A stretch of 64,000 bases of DNA from Myxococcaceae bacterium (GTDB taxonomy: Bacteria; Myxococcota; Myxococcia; Myxococcales; Myxococcaceae). Position numbers and translations under genes: made by a program. Each line of letters opens with the position of its first letter. Position 1 is the first letter of the stretch. The DNA lies in the NCBI GenBank assembly GCA_017881265.1, contig JADGRA010000021.1, forward strand, positions 1 to 64,000, written 5' to 3'. Below the pieces are notes generated by a model that saw nothing but the letters and a program-made list of their open reading frames with translations, made no database searches and was not told where the DNA came from. Positions 56,590-64,000 of the stretch are shown here, in pieces.

Positions 56590-58155
56590 ATGTCGCTGCA
56601 GGTGCTGACCGCCGCCCCCGAGGGCACCGAGAAGGTGCTCAGCCGCGAAGCGCTCGCCTTCGTCGAGTCGCTGCACCGGCAGTTCAACCCCACGCGCGAG
56701 CTGCTCCTCGCTCGCCGCACGGAGCGTCAGAAGCTATTCGACGCCGGGACAACGCCGGACTTCCTCCCCGAGACGAAGGCCATTCGCGGCGGGGACTGGA
56801 AGGTGGCGCACGCCCCGGACGACCTGCAGAAGCGCCGCGTCGAAATCACCGGACCGGCTGAACGCAAGATGATGATCAACGCACTCAACTCAGGTGCGTC
56901 GGTCTTCATGGCCGACTTCGAGGATTCGCTGTCCCCCTCCTGGCGCAACATCGTTCAGGGTCAGCAGGCCTGCAGCGACGCCATCCGGCGCACGCTCACC
57001 TTCACCAGCCCGGAGGGCAAGTCCTACGCCCTCGCGGACAAGACGGCGACGCTTCTCGTCCGGCCCCGTGGCTGGCACCTTCCTGAAAAGCACGTCACCG
57101 TCGACGGCAAGCCCATCAGCGCAAGCCTGTTCGACTTCGGGCTGTACTTCTTCCACAACGCCCGTGCCCTGCTCGACCGTCACAGCGGCCCGTACTTTTA
57201 CCTGCCGAAGATGGAGAGCCATCTCGAGGCGCGCCTGTGGAACGACGTCTTCCGCGCCGCCCAGGACGGGTTGAAGATTCCCCAGGGGACGGTTCGCGCG
57301 ACGGTGCTCATCGAGACCCTACCGGCCGCTTTTGAAATGGAGGAAATCCTCTATGAGTTGCGAGAGCACGCCAGTGGCCTAAACGCGGGACGCTGGGACT
57401 ACATGTTCTCCTTCATCAAGAAGTTCCGGAACCGCAAGGACAAGCTGCTCCCCGACCGCGTCCAGGTGGCGATGACGGTCCCGTTCCTGCGTGCCTATAC
57501 GGAGCTGCTGGTCAAGAGCTGCCACACTCACGGCGCGCATGCGATGGGCGGGATGTCCCCCTTCATCCCCAACCGGAAGAATCCCGAGGTCAACGAGAAG
57601 GCGCTGGCCAAGGTCCGAGAGGACAAGCTGCGGGAAGTGAATGACGGCTTCGACGGGACCTGGGTGGCCCACCCGGATCTCGTGCCGGTGGCGATGGAAG
57701 TCTTTGACCAGGTGCTGGGCGACCGGCCGCACCAGAAGGAGAAGAGCCGTGCCGAGGTTCGGGTGACGGCGGCTCAACTCGTGGACCCGGCCGTCCCGGG
57801 CGGGAAAATCACGGAGGCCGGCTTCCGCCTCAACGTGGAGGTGGCGCTGCAGTACCTCAACCAGTGGCTCCTGGAGAATGGCGCGGCGGCCATCCACAAC
57901 CTCATGGAGGACGCGGCCACCGCGGAAATCTCCCGCGCCCAACTCTGGCAGTGGATTCGCCACAGCGCCTCGCTGGCCGATGGCCGGCCAGCGACCCGGG
58001 CCCTGTACCAGACCATTCGCAGCGAGGAGCTGGAGAAGCTGGGCGGGCCGGGAACGGCGCGTTACGGCGATGCGGCAGCGCTGCTGGACGCGATGGTGCT
58101 GTCCGAGGAGTTTCCCGACTTCCTCACCCTCCCGGCCTACGCGCTGCTCGACTAG
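56590..58155 (+). CDS. aceB: Malate synthase A
   Basis: A 521-residue enzyme of the short malate synthase A form. It condenses glyoxylate with acetyl-CoA to malate. Landmarks are [20 protein letters not shown], then [74 protein letters not shown] and [10 protein letters not shown]. The C-terminus lacks a peroxisomal signal, as expected. It lies 7 bases after the permease and 16 bases before glcD, clearly in the same operon, where it would consume the glyoxylate made by GlcDEF. Confidence 0.97.
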   Translation: MSLQVLTAAPEGTEKVLSREALAFVESLHRQFNPTRELLLARRTERQKLFDAGTTPDFLPETKAIRGGDWKVAHAPDDLQKRRVEITGPAERKMMINALNSGASVFMADFEDSLSPSWRNIVQGQQACSDAIRRTLTFTSPEGKSYALADKTATLLVRPRGWHLPEKHVTVDGKPISASLFDFGLYFFHNARALLDRHSGPYFYLPKMESHLEARLWNDVFRAAQDGLKIPQGTVRATVLIETLPAAFEMEEILYELREHASGLNAGRWDYMFSFIKKFRNRKDKLLPDRVQVAMTVPFLRAYTELLVKSCHTHGAHAMGGMSPFIPNRKNPEVNEKALAKVREDKLREVNDGFDGTWVAHPDLVPVAMEVFDQVLGDRPHQKEKSRAEVRVTAAQLVDPAVPGGKITEAGFRLNVEVALQYLNQWLLENGAAAIHNLMEDAATAEISRAQLWQWIRHSASLADGRPATRALYQTIRSEELEKLGGPGTARYGDAAALLDAMVLSEEFPDFLTLPAYALLD

Positions 58156-58171
58156 GCGCGGAGCTCCTTCC

Positions 58172-59671
58172 GTGTCGGCCCCCTCCGCTGTCTCGCCCGC
58201 CATCCCGACGCCCGCACGTCCGGTGAGCGCCTGGGTGCTGGCCCAGCTCGGGTCCATCGTCGGCCCCCAGCACGTGCTGTCCGACCGCGGCGCGCTGCGC
58301 ACCTACGCGAGCGATGCACTGGCCACCTTCGCCGTCGAGCCGGGCGTGGTGGTGCTGCCGGCCTCGACTGCGGAGGTGGCAGAGGTGGTGAAGGTGGCCC
58401 GGTCGGCCGGCCTTCCCGTCGTCCCCCGGGGCTCGGGAACGGGGCTGTCCGGCGGTGCACTTCCCGTCCCGGGCTGCGTCCTGGTCGGCCTGTCACGGAT
58501 GAAGCGGATTCTCGAAGTGGACCTGGCCAATCGCTGGATGCGGGTCGAGCCGGGCGTCATCAACCTCGACGTGAGCAAGCGCATTGCGCCGGACGGCTAC
58601 TACTACGCGCCCGACCCCTCGTCTCAGAGCGTCTGCAGCATCGGCGGCAACCTGGCCGAAAACTCGGGCGGGGCGCATTGCTTGAAGTACGGCTTCACCG
58701 TCAACCACGTGCTGGCGGCACGGCTGGTGACGTACGACGGGACGGTGGTGGACCTCGGCTCGGCGGTGCCAGACACGCCCGGCTTCGACGTCCTGGGCGT
58801 CCTGGTCGGCAGCGAGGGTCTGGTCGGCATCGTCACCGAGGTCACCTTGCGCATCCTGCGCAAGCCCGAGGCCACCCGCACCTTCTTCGCCACCTTCCCC
58901 TCCACTACCGAAGCCGGGCACTGCGTTTCGGAGATTATCGGCTCGGGCATCATCCCGGCGGCCATCGAGATGATGGACCGGCTGGCCATCGAGGCGGCCA
59001 AGGCGGCCACCGGCCTGGACTGGCCCGACGTCGGCGCGGCGCTGCTCATGGACGTGGACGGGCCACTGGCCGAGGCCGAGCACACCTCCCAGAAGGCGGT
59101 CGAGCTGGCGCGTCGGACCGGGGCGCTCGAGGTCCGCGTTCCCAAGGACGAAGACGAGCGGCTCCTTATGTGGAAGGGGCGCAAGAGCGCCTTCGCCGCC
59201 GTCGGCCGTATCAGCCCGAACTATCTCGTCCAGGACGGCGTCATTCCCCGCACCGCCATCGCGGAGGTGCTCGCCGAAATCAGCCGCCTGTCACAGAAGG
59301 ACGGGCTTCGCGTGGCCAACGTCTTTCATGCCGGGGACGGCAACCTTCACCCGCTGGTCCTCTTCGACGCCAAGCGGCCCGGCGAGGAGCAGCGCGCCGA
59401 GGCGCTGGCGGGAGAGATTCTCCGCATCTGCCTGCGCCATGGCGGCTCCATCACCGGCGAGCACGGGGTGGGCGCGGACAAGGCGCCCTACATGGGGGAG
59501 ATGTTCAGCGAGGCCGACCTGGACACCATGGCCCGGGTCCGCTGCGCGTTCGACCCCGAGCAGCGCTTCAATCCGGGAAAAGTCTTCCCGACGCCGAGGC
59601 TGTGTGGGGACCGGCCCGGCATCTACTCCCCGCACCCGGCGGAACTGTCCGGCCTGGCGGAGCGCGTCTGA
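58172..59671 (+). CDS. glcD: Glycolate oxidase FAD subunit
   Basis: A 499-residue FAD-binding PCMH-type oxidoreductase. It has VVPRGSGTGLSGGALPVPGC (FAD pyrophosphate loop), SVCSIGGNLAENSGGAHCLK (FAD contact), VLVGSEGLVGIVTEVTL, then the C-terminal FHAGDGNLHPLVLFD and GSITGEHGVGADKAPYM. These match GlcD/GlcD-like D-lactate dehydrogenases; GlcE and GlcF next door favour glycolate. The GTG at 58172 is preceded by GGAG. Its stop overlaps the glcE ATG by one base (TGATG). Confidence 0.95.
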   Translation: MSAPSAVSPAIPTPARPVSAWVLAQLGSIVGPQHVLSDRGALRTYASDALATFAVEPGVVVLPASTAEVAEVVKVARSAGLPVVPRGSGTGLSGGALPVPGCVLVGLSRMKRILEVDLANRWMRVEPGVINLDVSKRIAPDGYYYAPDPSSQSVCSIGGNLAENSGGAHCLKYGFTVNHVLAARLVTYDGTVVDLGSAVPDTPGFDVLGVLVGSEGLVGIVTEVTLRILRKPEATRTFFATFPSTTEAGHCVSEIIGSGIIPAAIEMMDRLAIEAAKAATGLDWPDVGAALLMDVDGPLAEAEHTSQKAVELARRTGALEVRVPKDEDERLLMWKGRKSAFAAVGRISPNYLVQDGVIPRTAIAEVLAEISRLSQKDGLRVANVFHAGDGNLHPLVLFDAKRPGEEQRAEALAGEILRICLRHGGSITGEHGVGADKAPYMGEMFSEADLDTMARVRCAFDPEQRFNPGKVFPTPRLCGDRPGIYSPHPAELSGLAERV

Positions 59672-60906
59672 TGGCGGTGCTGGCGTTGCCCGCCACTCCG
59701 GCCGACGCCATTCTGGGCGTCCCGCCAACGCGTGTCTTCCGCCCGGCGTCCCTGGACGAGGCCGAGGAGGCGGTCCGCGAGATCGCGCGCGACGGGCTCC
59801 GCCTGGCCTTCGTCGGGGGAGGGACCGAGCTGGACCTCGGCGCACCCCCGTCAGCGCTGGACGCAGTGCTGTACACGACGGGTCTGGGCCGGGTGCTCGA
59901 GTACGCGCCGCTTGACCAGATTGTCACCGTGGAAGCGGGCGTGCCTCTGGCGGCGCTGCAGGCGCGGCTGAGAGGCGAACAGCAGATGCTGGCGCTCGAC
60001 CCGCCCTGGGCTGAGCGCGCCACCGTGGGCGGCGTGGTGGCCACCAATGCCTTCGGCCCGCGCCGGACCCGCTACGGAGCCGTGCGCGACCTCATCATCG
60101 GGGTCACCCTGGTGCGCGCCGACGGGACGCGCGCCAAGGGCGGCGGAAAGGTCGTCAAGAACGTCGCCGGCTTCGACCTCCCCAAGCTGATGGTCGGCTC
60201 GCTTGGCAGCCTGGGTCTCATCGGGACGGTGACGTTTCGCCTTCACCCGCTGGCCGAAACCTCGAGCACCGTCCTGTTTCCCCAAGTGACGCCAGTGGCC
60301 GCCGGCCGCCTCGTCCTGGAGATGTACGCGGCGCAACTGGAAGCGGGTGCGGTGGCGGCGCTGTGGACCGACCGGGGCGTGGAGGTGGGCTGCCGCTTCG
60401 AGGGCTTCGAGGCCGGGGTGCGGCAGCAGCGTGATCGGCTGTCGTCCATCGCCCAGAAGCTGCAGATGCCGGCCGAGGTGCTCGACGGGTCCTCGGCGGA
60501 CGGCTTCTGGAGACGGCACACCGCGGCGCGCGAGGCGCCGGCCAGCCTGCGTGCGAAGATTGCTAGCCAGCCAGCCGAATCGCCCCAGGCAGCTGCAGAG
60601 GCGTGGGCCATCTTGCGCGAAGCGCTGCAGGCGCCGCGGGCCGTCCTCTACCCGACGCTTGGCCTGGGCTTCGTCGCCGGTGACGTGCCGGAGGCGGGCG
60701 CGCTGATCCTGGCCATTGCCCGCGCGCGCGCGGCGCTCGCGCTCCACGGAGGGCACCTCATCCTGCACGCCGCTCCCGCCCAGGTGCGGGGACAGACCGA
60801 TGTGTGGGGACCCGCTCCCGCGGCGACCTTCCTCTTCCGACGGCTGAAGGATGCCCTCGACCCGGAGCACCGCCTGGCGGTCGGGCGGCTGGTGGGAGGG
60901 CTCTAA
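59671..60906 (+). CDS. glcE: Glycolate oxidase FAD-binding subunit GlcE
   Basis: A 411-residue shortened FAD-binding subunit. It opens with VFRPASLDEAEEAVREIARD, then LAFVGGGTELDLGAPPS. The FAD region is ATVGGVVATNAFGPRRTRYG, followed by GGKVVKNVAGFDLPKLMVGS, LGSLGLIGTVTFRL. The C-terminal domain is reduced compared with GlcD, as in E. coli GlcE. It is coupled to glcD through TGATG. GlcE works with GlcD and GlcF in one membrane-associated complex that passes electrons to quinone. Confidence 0.94.
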   Translation: MAVLALPATPADAILGVPPTRVFRPASLDEAEEAVREIARDGLRLAFVGGGTELDLGAPPSALDAVLYTTGLGRVLEYAPLDQIVTVEAGVPLAALQARLRGEQQMLALDPPWAERATVGGVVATNAFGPRRTRYGAVRDLIIGVTLVRADGTRAKGGGKVVKNVAGFDLPKLMVGSLGSLGLIGTVTFRLHPLAETSSTVLFPQVTPVAAGRLVLEMYAAQLEAGAVAALWTDRGVEVGCRFEGFEAGVRQQRDRLSSIAQKLQMPAEVLDGSSADGFWRRHTAAREAPASLRAKIASQPAESPQAAAEAWAILREALQAPRAVLYPTLGLGFVAGDVPEAGALILAIARARAALALHGGHLILHAAPAQVRGQTDVWGPAPAATFLFRRLKDALDPEHRLAVGRLVGGL

Positions 60907-60911
60907 AGGCC

Positions 60912-62189
60912 ATGGCGCGGCGCGAGCTGTTAGATGATTGCGTTCACTGCGGCTTCTGCCTCCCGCATTGCCCCACCTACCAGTCGTGGGCCGAGGAGAT
61001 GGACAGCCCCCGCGGCCGGATTGACCTCATGAAGGGGCTCCGCGACGGGAAGGTGTCCCTGACGGAAGAGGTGGTGGGCTACTTCGACCGCTGTCTCGGC
61101 TGCCTGGCGTGCGTGACGGCCTGCCCCTCGGGCGTGAAGTACGGGACGCTCATCGAACAGACGCGAGCGCGCGTCGAGGCCTCCCACGTCCGGGGCCTGG
61201 CCGACCGGGCCTTCCGGGAGCTGGTCTTCTCCCTCTTCCCGCACCCGGCGCGTCTCCGGGCGATGCTCCTGCCCGTCTGGGTCTACATCGTCACCGGGCT
61301 GCAGAGACTCCTCCGGGCGAGCGGCCTGCTACGGCTGCTCCCGGCGCGCTTGCAGCAGCTGGAGGCAATGCTTCCCGCCGTGCGCTGGTCGCACCTTCGG
61401 GCAAGCCTGCCCACCCTGGTCCCGGCCCAGGGCCCCCAGCGTGCGACGGTGGGGTTGGTGGCCGGCTGCGTGCAGCGGGTCTTCTTTCCTTCTGTGAACG
61501 ACGCTACCCTCCGCGTCCTGAGCGCCGAGGGATGCGAGGTCCGCGTGCCGGCCGGCCAGGGGTGCTGCGGGGCGCTGTCGTTACACACCGGACGCGCCGC
61601 GGAGGGTCTCGGTTTCGCACGCGCCCTCATCGAGCAATTCGAGGGGTCGGGTGTCGACACCATCATCATCAACTCGGCGGGGTGCGGAAGCACGTTGAAG
61701 GAGTACGGCCATCTTCTCGCCGGAGACCCGGCCTGGGCAGAACGAGCGCGGGCCTTCAGCACCAAGGTGCGCGATGTGAACGAGTTTCTGGCGGGCCTTG
61801 CGCCGCGCGCCGTCCGCCACCCCGTCCACGCCCGGGTGGCGTACCACGACGCGTGCCACCTGGCGCACGCCCAGGGCATTCGCGTGCCGCCGCGTGAGTT
61901 GCTTCGTGCCATCCCCGGCGTGCAGCTGGTGGAAATCCCGGATGGCGACACCTGCTGCGGCGGCGCCGGGACGTACAACCTCATGGAGCCCGAGAGTGCG
62001 GCCGAAATCGGCCAGCGCAAGGTGGCCAACGTCCTCAGCACCCGGTGCGACCTTCTGGCGAGCGCCAACCCGGGCTGTACCTTGCAAATCCAGAAGCTGC
62101 TGCGCGACCGGGGAATGCGGCTTCGCGCCGCCCACCCGGTCGAACTCCTCGACATCTCCCTGCGCGGGGGCGGGCTCGACCCGAGCTAG
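60912..62189 (+). CDS. glcF: Glycolate oxidase iron-sulfur subunit GlcF
   Basis: A 425-residue iron-sulfur protein. Two [4Fe-4S] ferredoxin motifs are present, CVHCGFCLPHCP (near residue 10-21) and CLGCLACVTACP (near 63-74). Two CCG domains follow, GQGCCGALSLHTG and DACHLAHAQG with DGDTCCGGAGTYNLMEPES. These are the usual GlcF/heterodisulfide-reductase-type cluster sites that carry electrons from FAD to the membrane. It starts 5 bases after glcE. This completes the permease-aceB-glcDEF operon. A GC palindrome (62196-62211) follows the stop. Confidence 0.95.
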   Translation: MARRELLDDCVHCGFCLPHCPTYQSWAEEMDSPRGRIDLMKGLRDGKVSLTEEVVGYFDRCLGCLACVTACPSGVKYGTLIEQTRARVEASHVRGLADRAFRELVFSLFPHPARLRAMLLPVWVYIVTGLQRLLRASGLLRLLPARLQQLEAMLPAVRWSHLRASLPTLVPAQGPQRATVGLVAGCVQRVFFPSVNDATLRVLSAEGCEVRVPAGQGCCGALSLHTGRAAEGLGFARALIEQFEGSGVDTIIINSAGCGSTLKEYGHLLAGDPAWAERARAFSTKVRDVNEFLAGLAPRAVRHPVHARVAYHDACHLAHAQGIRVPPRELLRAIPGVQLVEIPDGDTCCGGAGTYNLMEPESAAEIGQRKVANVLSTRCDLLASANPGCTLQIQKLLRDRGMRLRAAHPVELLDISLRGGGLDPS

Positions 62190-62195
62190 CGAAGC

Positions 62196-62211
62196 GGGGG
62201 CCCCCGGGGCC
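62196..62211. terminator. GC-only palindrome, putative bidirectional terminator
   Basis: GGGGGCCCCC (62196-62205), followed by GGGGCC, can pair in either direction. It lies in the 26-base gap between the stops of glcF and the convergent lipoprotein gene. There is no T-run. Confidence 0.4.
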
Positions 62212-62215
62212 GGAC

Positions 62216-62821
62216 CTACTGGATGGTGCAGGGGCCGCCGTCTCCAGGTCCGGTGCACGCCGCGCATCCCCCGTCCAGCGCCGGAGCAAGCACGTTCACC
62301 AGGCACGTGGTGAGCTGATTCGTGCCGCTGATTTGGACGCCGCCGTAGACGGCCGAGTAGTTGAGCGTCGAGCTCCCGCCGTCCGACGTGTCGAGCGGCG
62401 CCAGGGTGGCGGTCCCGCTGGTGGCGTTGGCGCCAGCCGCACTGCACGCGCTGTCCGTCTGGACGAGGGCTGAAGTGCCGATCAACGCCGGAGGCGTCGG
62501 CGACGTGGAGGAGTTCGGGTCAAGGATGTTGTACGTCCCGGCCGTCAACGGGGCGAACTGGCCCTGCGCGTTGAGCTGCCCGAGCAGAATCAGCAAGTAG
62601 CTGGTGTTCCCGATTTCAACCGGTTGGATTCCCTTCTGCAACGCGGCACAATTGCCCTTGGCGTTGGAGAGCAAGACGTATCCGGAGGTGGCATCGTCCG
62701 GCTGGAACACGAAGAGGCTCTCGGCGACGGTGAACGTCAGCGCTCCCTGGCTGGTGCCGCTCGAGCAGGCGAACAGGCCTGCGCTGGTGATGGCCAACAG
62801 TGCAAGCTTTCCCGTCCGCAT
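62216..62821 (-). CDS. Lipoprotein of a paralogous pair (201 residues)
   Basis: Lipobox LFAC (Cys at residue 19). The mature region has ALTFTVAESLFVFQPDDATS, then GYVLLSNAKGNCAALQKGI, PLTAGTYNI, SACSAAGANATSG and QLTTCLVNV. The same order of motifs occurs in the adjacent gene at 62963-63550, so the two arose by tandem duplication. Conserved Cys positions suggest two disulfides. I know no function. The leader contains two hairpins: CGGTCG-N5-CGACCG (62835-62851) and TCCCC-N3-GGGGA (62864-62876). GGAAGGACC lies before the ATG. Confidence 0.75.
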   Translation of the reverse strand: MRTGKLALLAITSAGLFACSSGTSQGALTFTVAESLFVFQPDDATSGYVLLSNAKGNCAALQKGIQPVEIGNTSYLLILLGQLNAQGQFAPLTAGTYNILDPNSSTSPTPPALIGTSALVQTDSACSAAGANATSGTATLAPLDTSDGGSSTLNYSAVYGGVQISGTNQLTTCLVNVLAPALDGGCAACTGPGDGGPCTIQ

Positions 62822-62962
62822 ACCTTGGTCCTTCCGGTCGGTTCTCGACCGCCTGTTGCTAGGTCCCCAACGGGGATTGAAAAGCACGCGCCGTCGGCAC
62901 CGCGAGGCCGCTAGCGCAAAAGTGGAGCGTCCGTCAGCGTCACGAAACGCGGGTATTGCCGT

Positions 62963-63550
62963 TCAATGGTAGCCGGGGGGGAGACAAACCCCGGCGTCGA
63001 TGGTGCCACCGTCGACCGGAACAACGCAGGTGGTTAGGGGGTAGGCGCCCCTGAATCGGTTGTAGCCGAAGATCACGGTGAACGTCGCGTTGGAGCCTGC
63101 GCCACCGTCCGTGCTGAACGGTTCGATGGTCAGGTCTCCGCTGTTCGCACCCGTCGCGGAAAGGGTGTCACAGCTCGTGGTCTCGTATTCCGTGGACGCC
63201 GCGTAGAGCCCGGCATCCAGCGGGCCGGTCGCCGAAGGAATTTCAATCGCGTACGTGCCGGCGCTCAACGGAAGAAGCGAAAGGTCCGGCGCGAGCGACT
63301 CCAGTGCGAACGTCAGGAAGTCACTCGGCACGATTTGGCTAAATGCTGCGCCTTCCTGAAAGGCACGGCAGTTGCCCGCGGTGCTCGAGAGGATGACCGT
63401 GCCCACCGTCGGGTCTGCCGCCGAGACCAACAGGAGCCCCTCCGTGACGGTGAAGCCGAGCTGAGCATCGCTGACGGACGGACTGCTGCACGCGACGACT
63501 CCCACCGCCAAAAGCGCAAGCGCTCCCACCGCCCCCAGAGTCCGTCGCAT
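62963..63550 (-). CDS. Lipoprotein of a paralogous pair (195 residues)
   Basis: Lipobox VVAC (Cys at residue 21). The mature region has LGFTVTEGLLLVSAADPTVG, then TVILSSTAGNCRAFQEGAAF, PLSAGTYAIEI, TSCDTLSATGANSG and PLTTCVVPV, a motif-by-motif match to its neighbour. Sequence identity is moderate, so the duplication is not recent. It starts 32 bases downstream of the desaturase stop on the same strand, so the desaturase and both lipoproteins may be co-transcribed. GAGGTG lies upstream of the ATG. Confidence 0.75.
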   Translation of the reverse strand: MRRTLGAVGALALLAVGVVACSSPSVSDAQLGFTVTEGLLLVSAADPTVGTVILSSTAGNCRAFQEGAAFSQIVPSDFLTFALESLAPDLSLLPLSAGTYAIEIPSATGPLDAGLYAASTEYETTSCDTLSATGANSGDLTIEPFSTDGGAGSNATFTVIFGYNRFRGAYPLTTCVVPVDGGTIDAGVCLPPGYH

Positions 63551-63582
63551 TCGTTACACCTCGCCTGTGGAGTGAATCGGAT

Positions 63583-64000
63583 TCAGACGCTTTGTGCTTG
63601 CTCGCACGCGTCCACCGTAATGGCTTCGATGAACGCTCGGTCCGCCGGACGCTCCTCCGAAACCGGAGCCGCAGAACCTCGGACCCGTCGGCTGAAGAGA
63701 CTGAGGCTGGGGTCGAAGATGAAGCGCAGCCACAGCCGGGTCCAGCTCCGGTGCGAGTAGAGCGGCTCGTACAACTCGGGGGCCATCGCCTTGAGCTTCG
63801 GGAGGCGCGACCAGGGGACCATCATCAGGTCGTGGTGCTCGTTGTGGTAGCCGACGTTGAAGGCGATAGCGTTGAGCGGCCCGTAGTACGAGAAGGTCTC
63901 CTGCGGGCCGGGCGCAGTGAGGTAGTGCTCCTGAATCCAGCGCGCGCCCAAGGGGTGGAGCCCGATGGCAAACACGCTCGAGAGGAAGAGGAACAGCAGG
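63583..64000 (-). CDS. Dihydroceramide delta-4-desaturase-like enzyme, partial (C-terminal part)
   Basis: The gene enters from the right edge; about 138 residues are visible. They contain FAIGLHPLGARWIQEHYL, then GPQETFSYYGPLNAIAFNVG, with the third histidine box YHNEHHD, and EPLYSHRSWTRLWLRFIFDP. This is the C-terminal pattern of the DES1/DEGS sphingolipid desaturases, which introduce the 4,5-double bond of ceramides using a di-iron centre. In bacteria this would imply sphingolipid or related lipid modification, which fits a myxobacterium. The two lipoprotein genes follow it. Confidence 0.85.
   Translation of the reverse strand, partial: LLFLFLSSVFAIGLHPLGARWIQEHYLTAPGPQETFSYYGPLNAIAFNVGYHNEHHDLMMVPWSRLPKLKAMAPELYEPLYSHRSWTRLWLRFIFDPSLSLFSRRVRGSAAPVSEERPADRAFIEAITVDACEQAQSV

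Overview
The window is very GC-rich, with codon third positions almost always G or C, and it is densely packed. It carries lipoproteins, an ECF-sigma operon, a sigma54 response regulator, large hybrid sensor kinases, a bacterial histone-deacetylase homolog, paired WYL regulators and a dihydroceramide-type desaturase. This mix points to a myxobacterium (Myxococcota, probably near Myxococcaceae/Archangiaceae). The placement is inferred from gene content and style only; no rRNA is present. I found no phage, insertion sequence, CRISPR array, tRNA or rRNA. The window is ordinary chromosome with several compact functional islands.

Layout. 0-7.8 kb: an aroQ-like gene (cut by the left edge) and fmt, a HEAT-repeat lipoprotein, a LETM1/TerB-like protein, recA with an SOS-type box, and a four-gene ECF sigma/anti-sigma operon. 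7.8-17.4 kb: a putative oxygen/redox island. It has uspA plus a protoglobin-coupled histidine kinase, a divergent acetyl-CoA hydrolase/GNAT fusion, a sigma54 response regulator plus a triple-Usp protein, and osmC-like/cydA/cydB. Two good sigma54 (-24/-12) promoters lie in front of the fusion gene and of osmC-cydAB. 17.5-33.8 kb: a WD40 protein, a DUF2911/TPR protein, oligopeptidase B, glmS, glmU, gamma-glutamyltransferase, a TatD-like hydrolase, a beta-hydroxyacid dehydrogenase, a dienelactone hydrolase, lipoproteins and a histone-deacetylase-family protein. 33.9-38.9 kb: a multi-PAS/GAF hybrid histidine kinase and a GAF-PAS-GGDEF diguanylate cyclase. 38.9-47.9 kb: aconitase, a lipoprotein, a PafBC-like pair of WYL regulators, a Cys-rich secreted protein, a KAT-type aminotransferase and hflX.

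47.9-54.6 kb: a TonB-dependent receptor and a small membrane protein, divergent from a HupE/UreJ_2-type membrane protein, two DUF4331 proteins and a TPR lipoprotein. This looks like an uncharacterised uptake or secretion module, and it is the best candidate here for an undescribed system. 54.9-62.2 kb: a complete glycolate (or lactate/glycolate) operon, permease - malate synthase - glcD - glcE - glcF. It would import glycolate, oxidise it to glyoxylate and condense that with acetyl-CoA to malate. 62.2-64 kb: two paralogous lipoproteins downstream of a sphingolipid-type desaturase that runs off the right edge.

The most testable idea is that the globin kinase and the sigma54 regulator form one circuit that drives bd-oxidase and acetyl-CoA/Usp functions at low oxygen.
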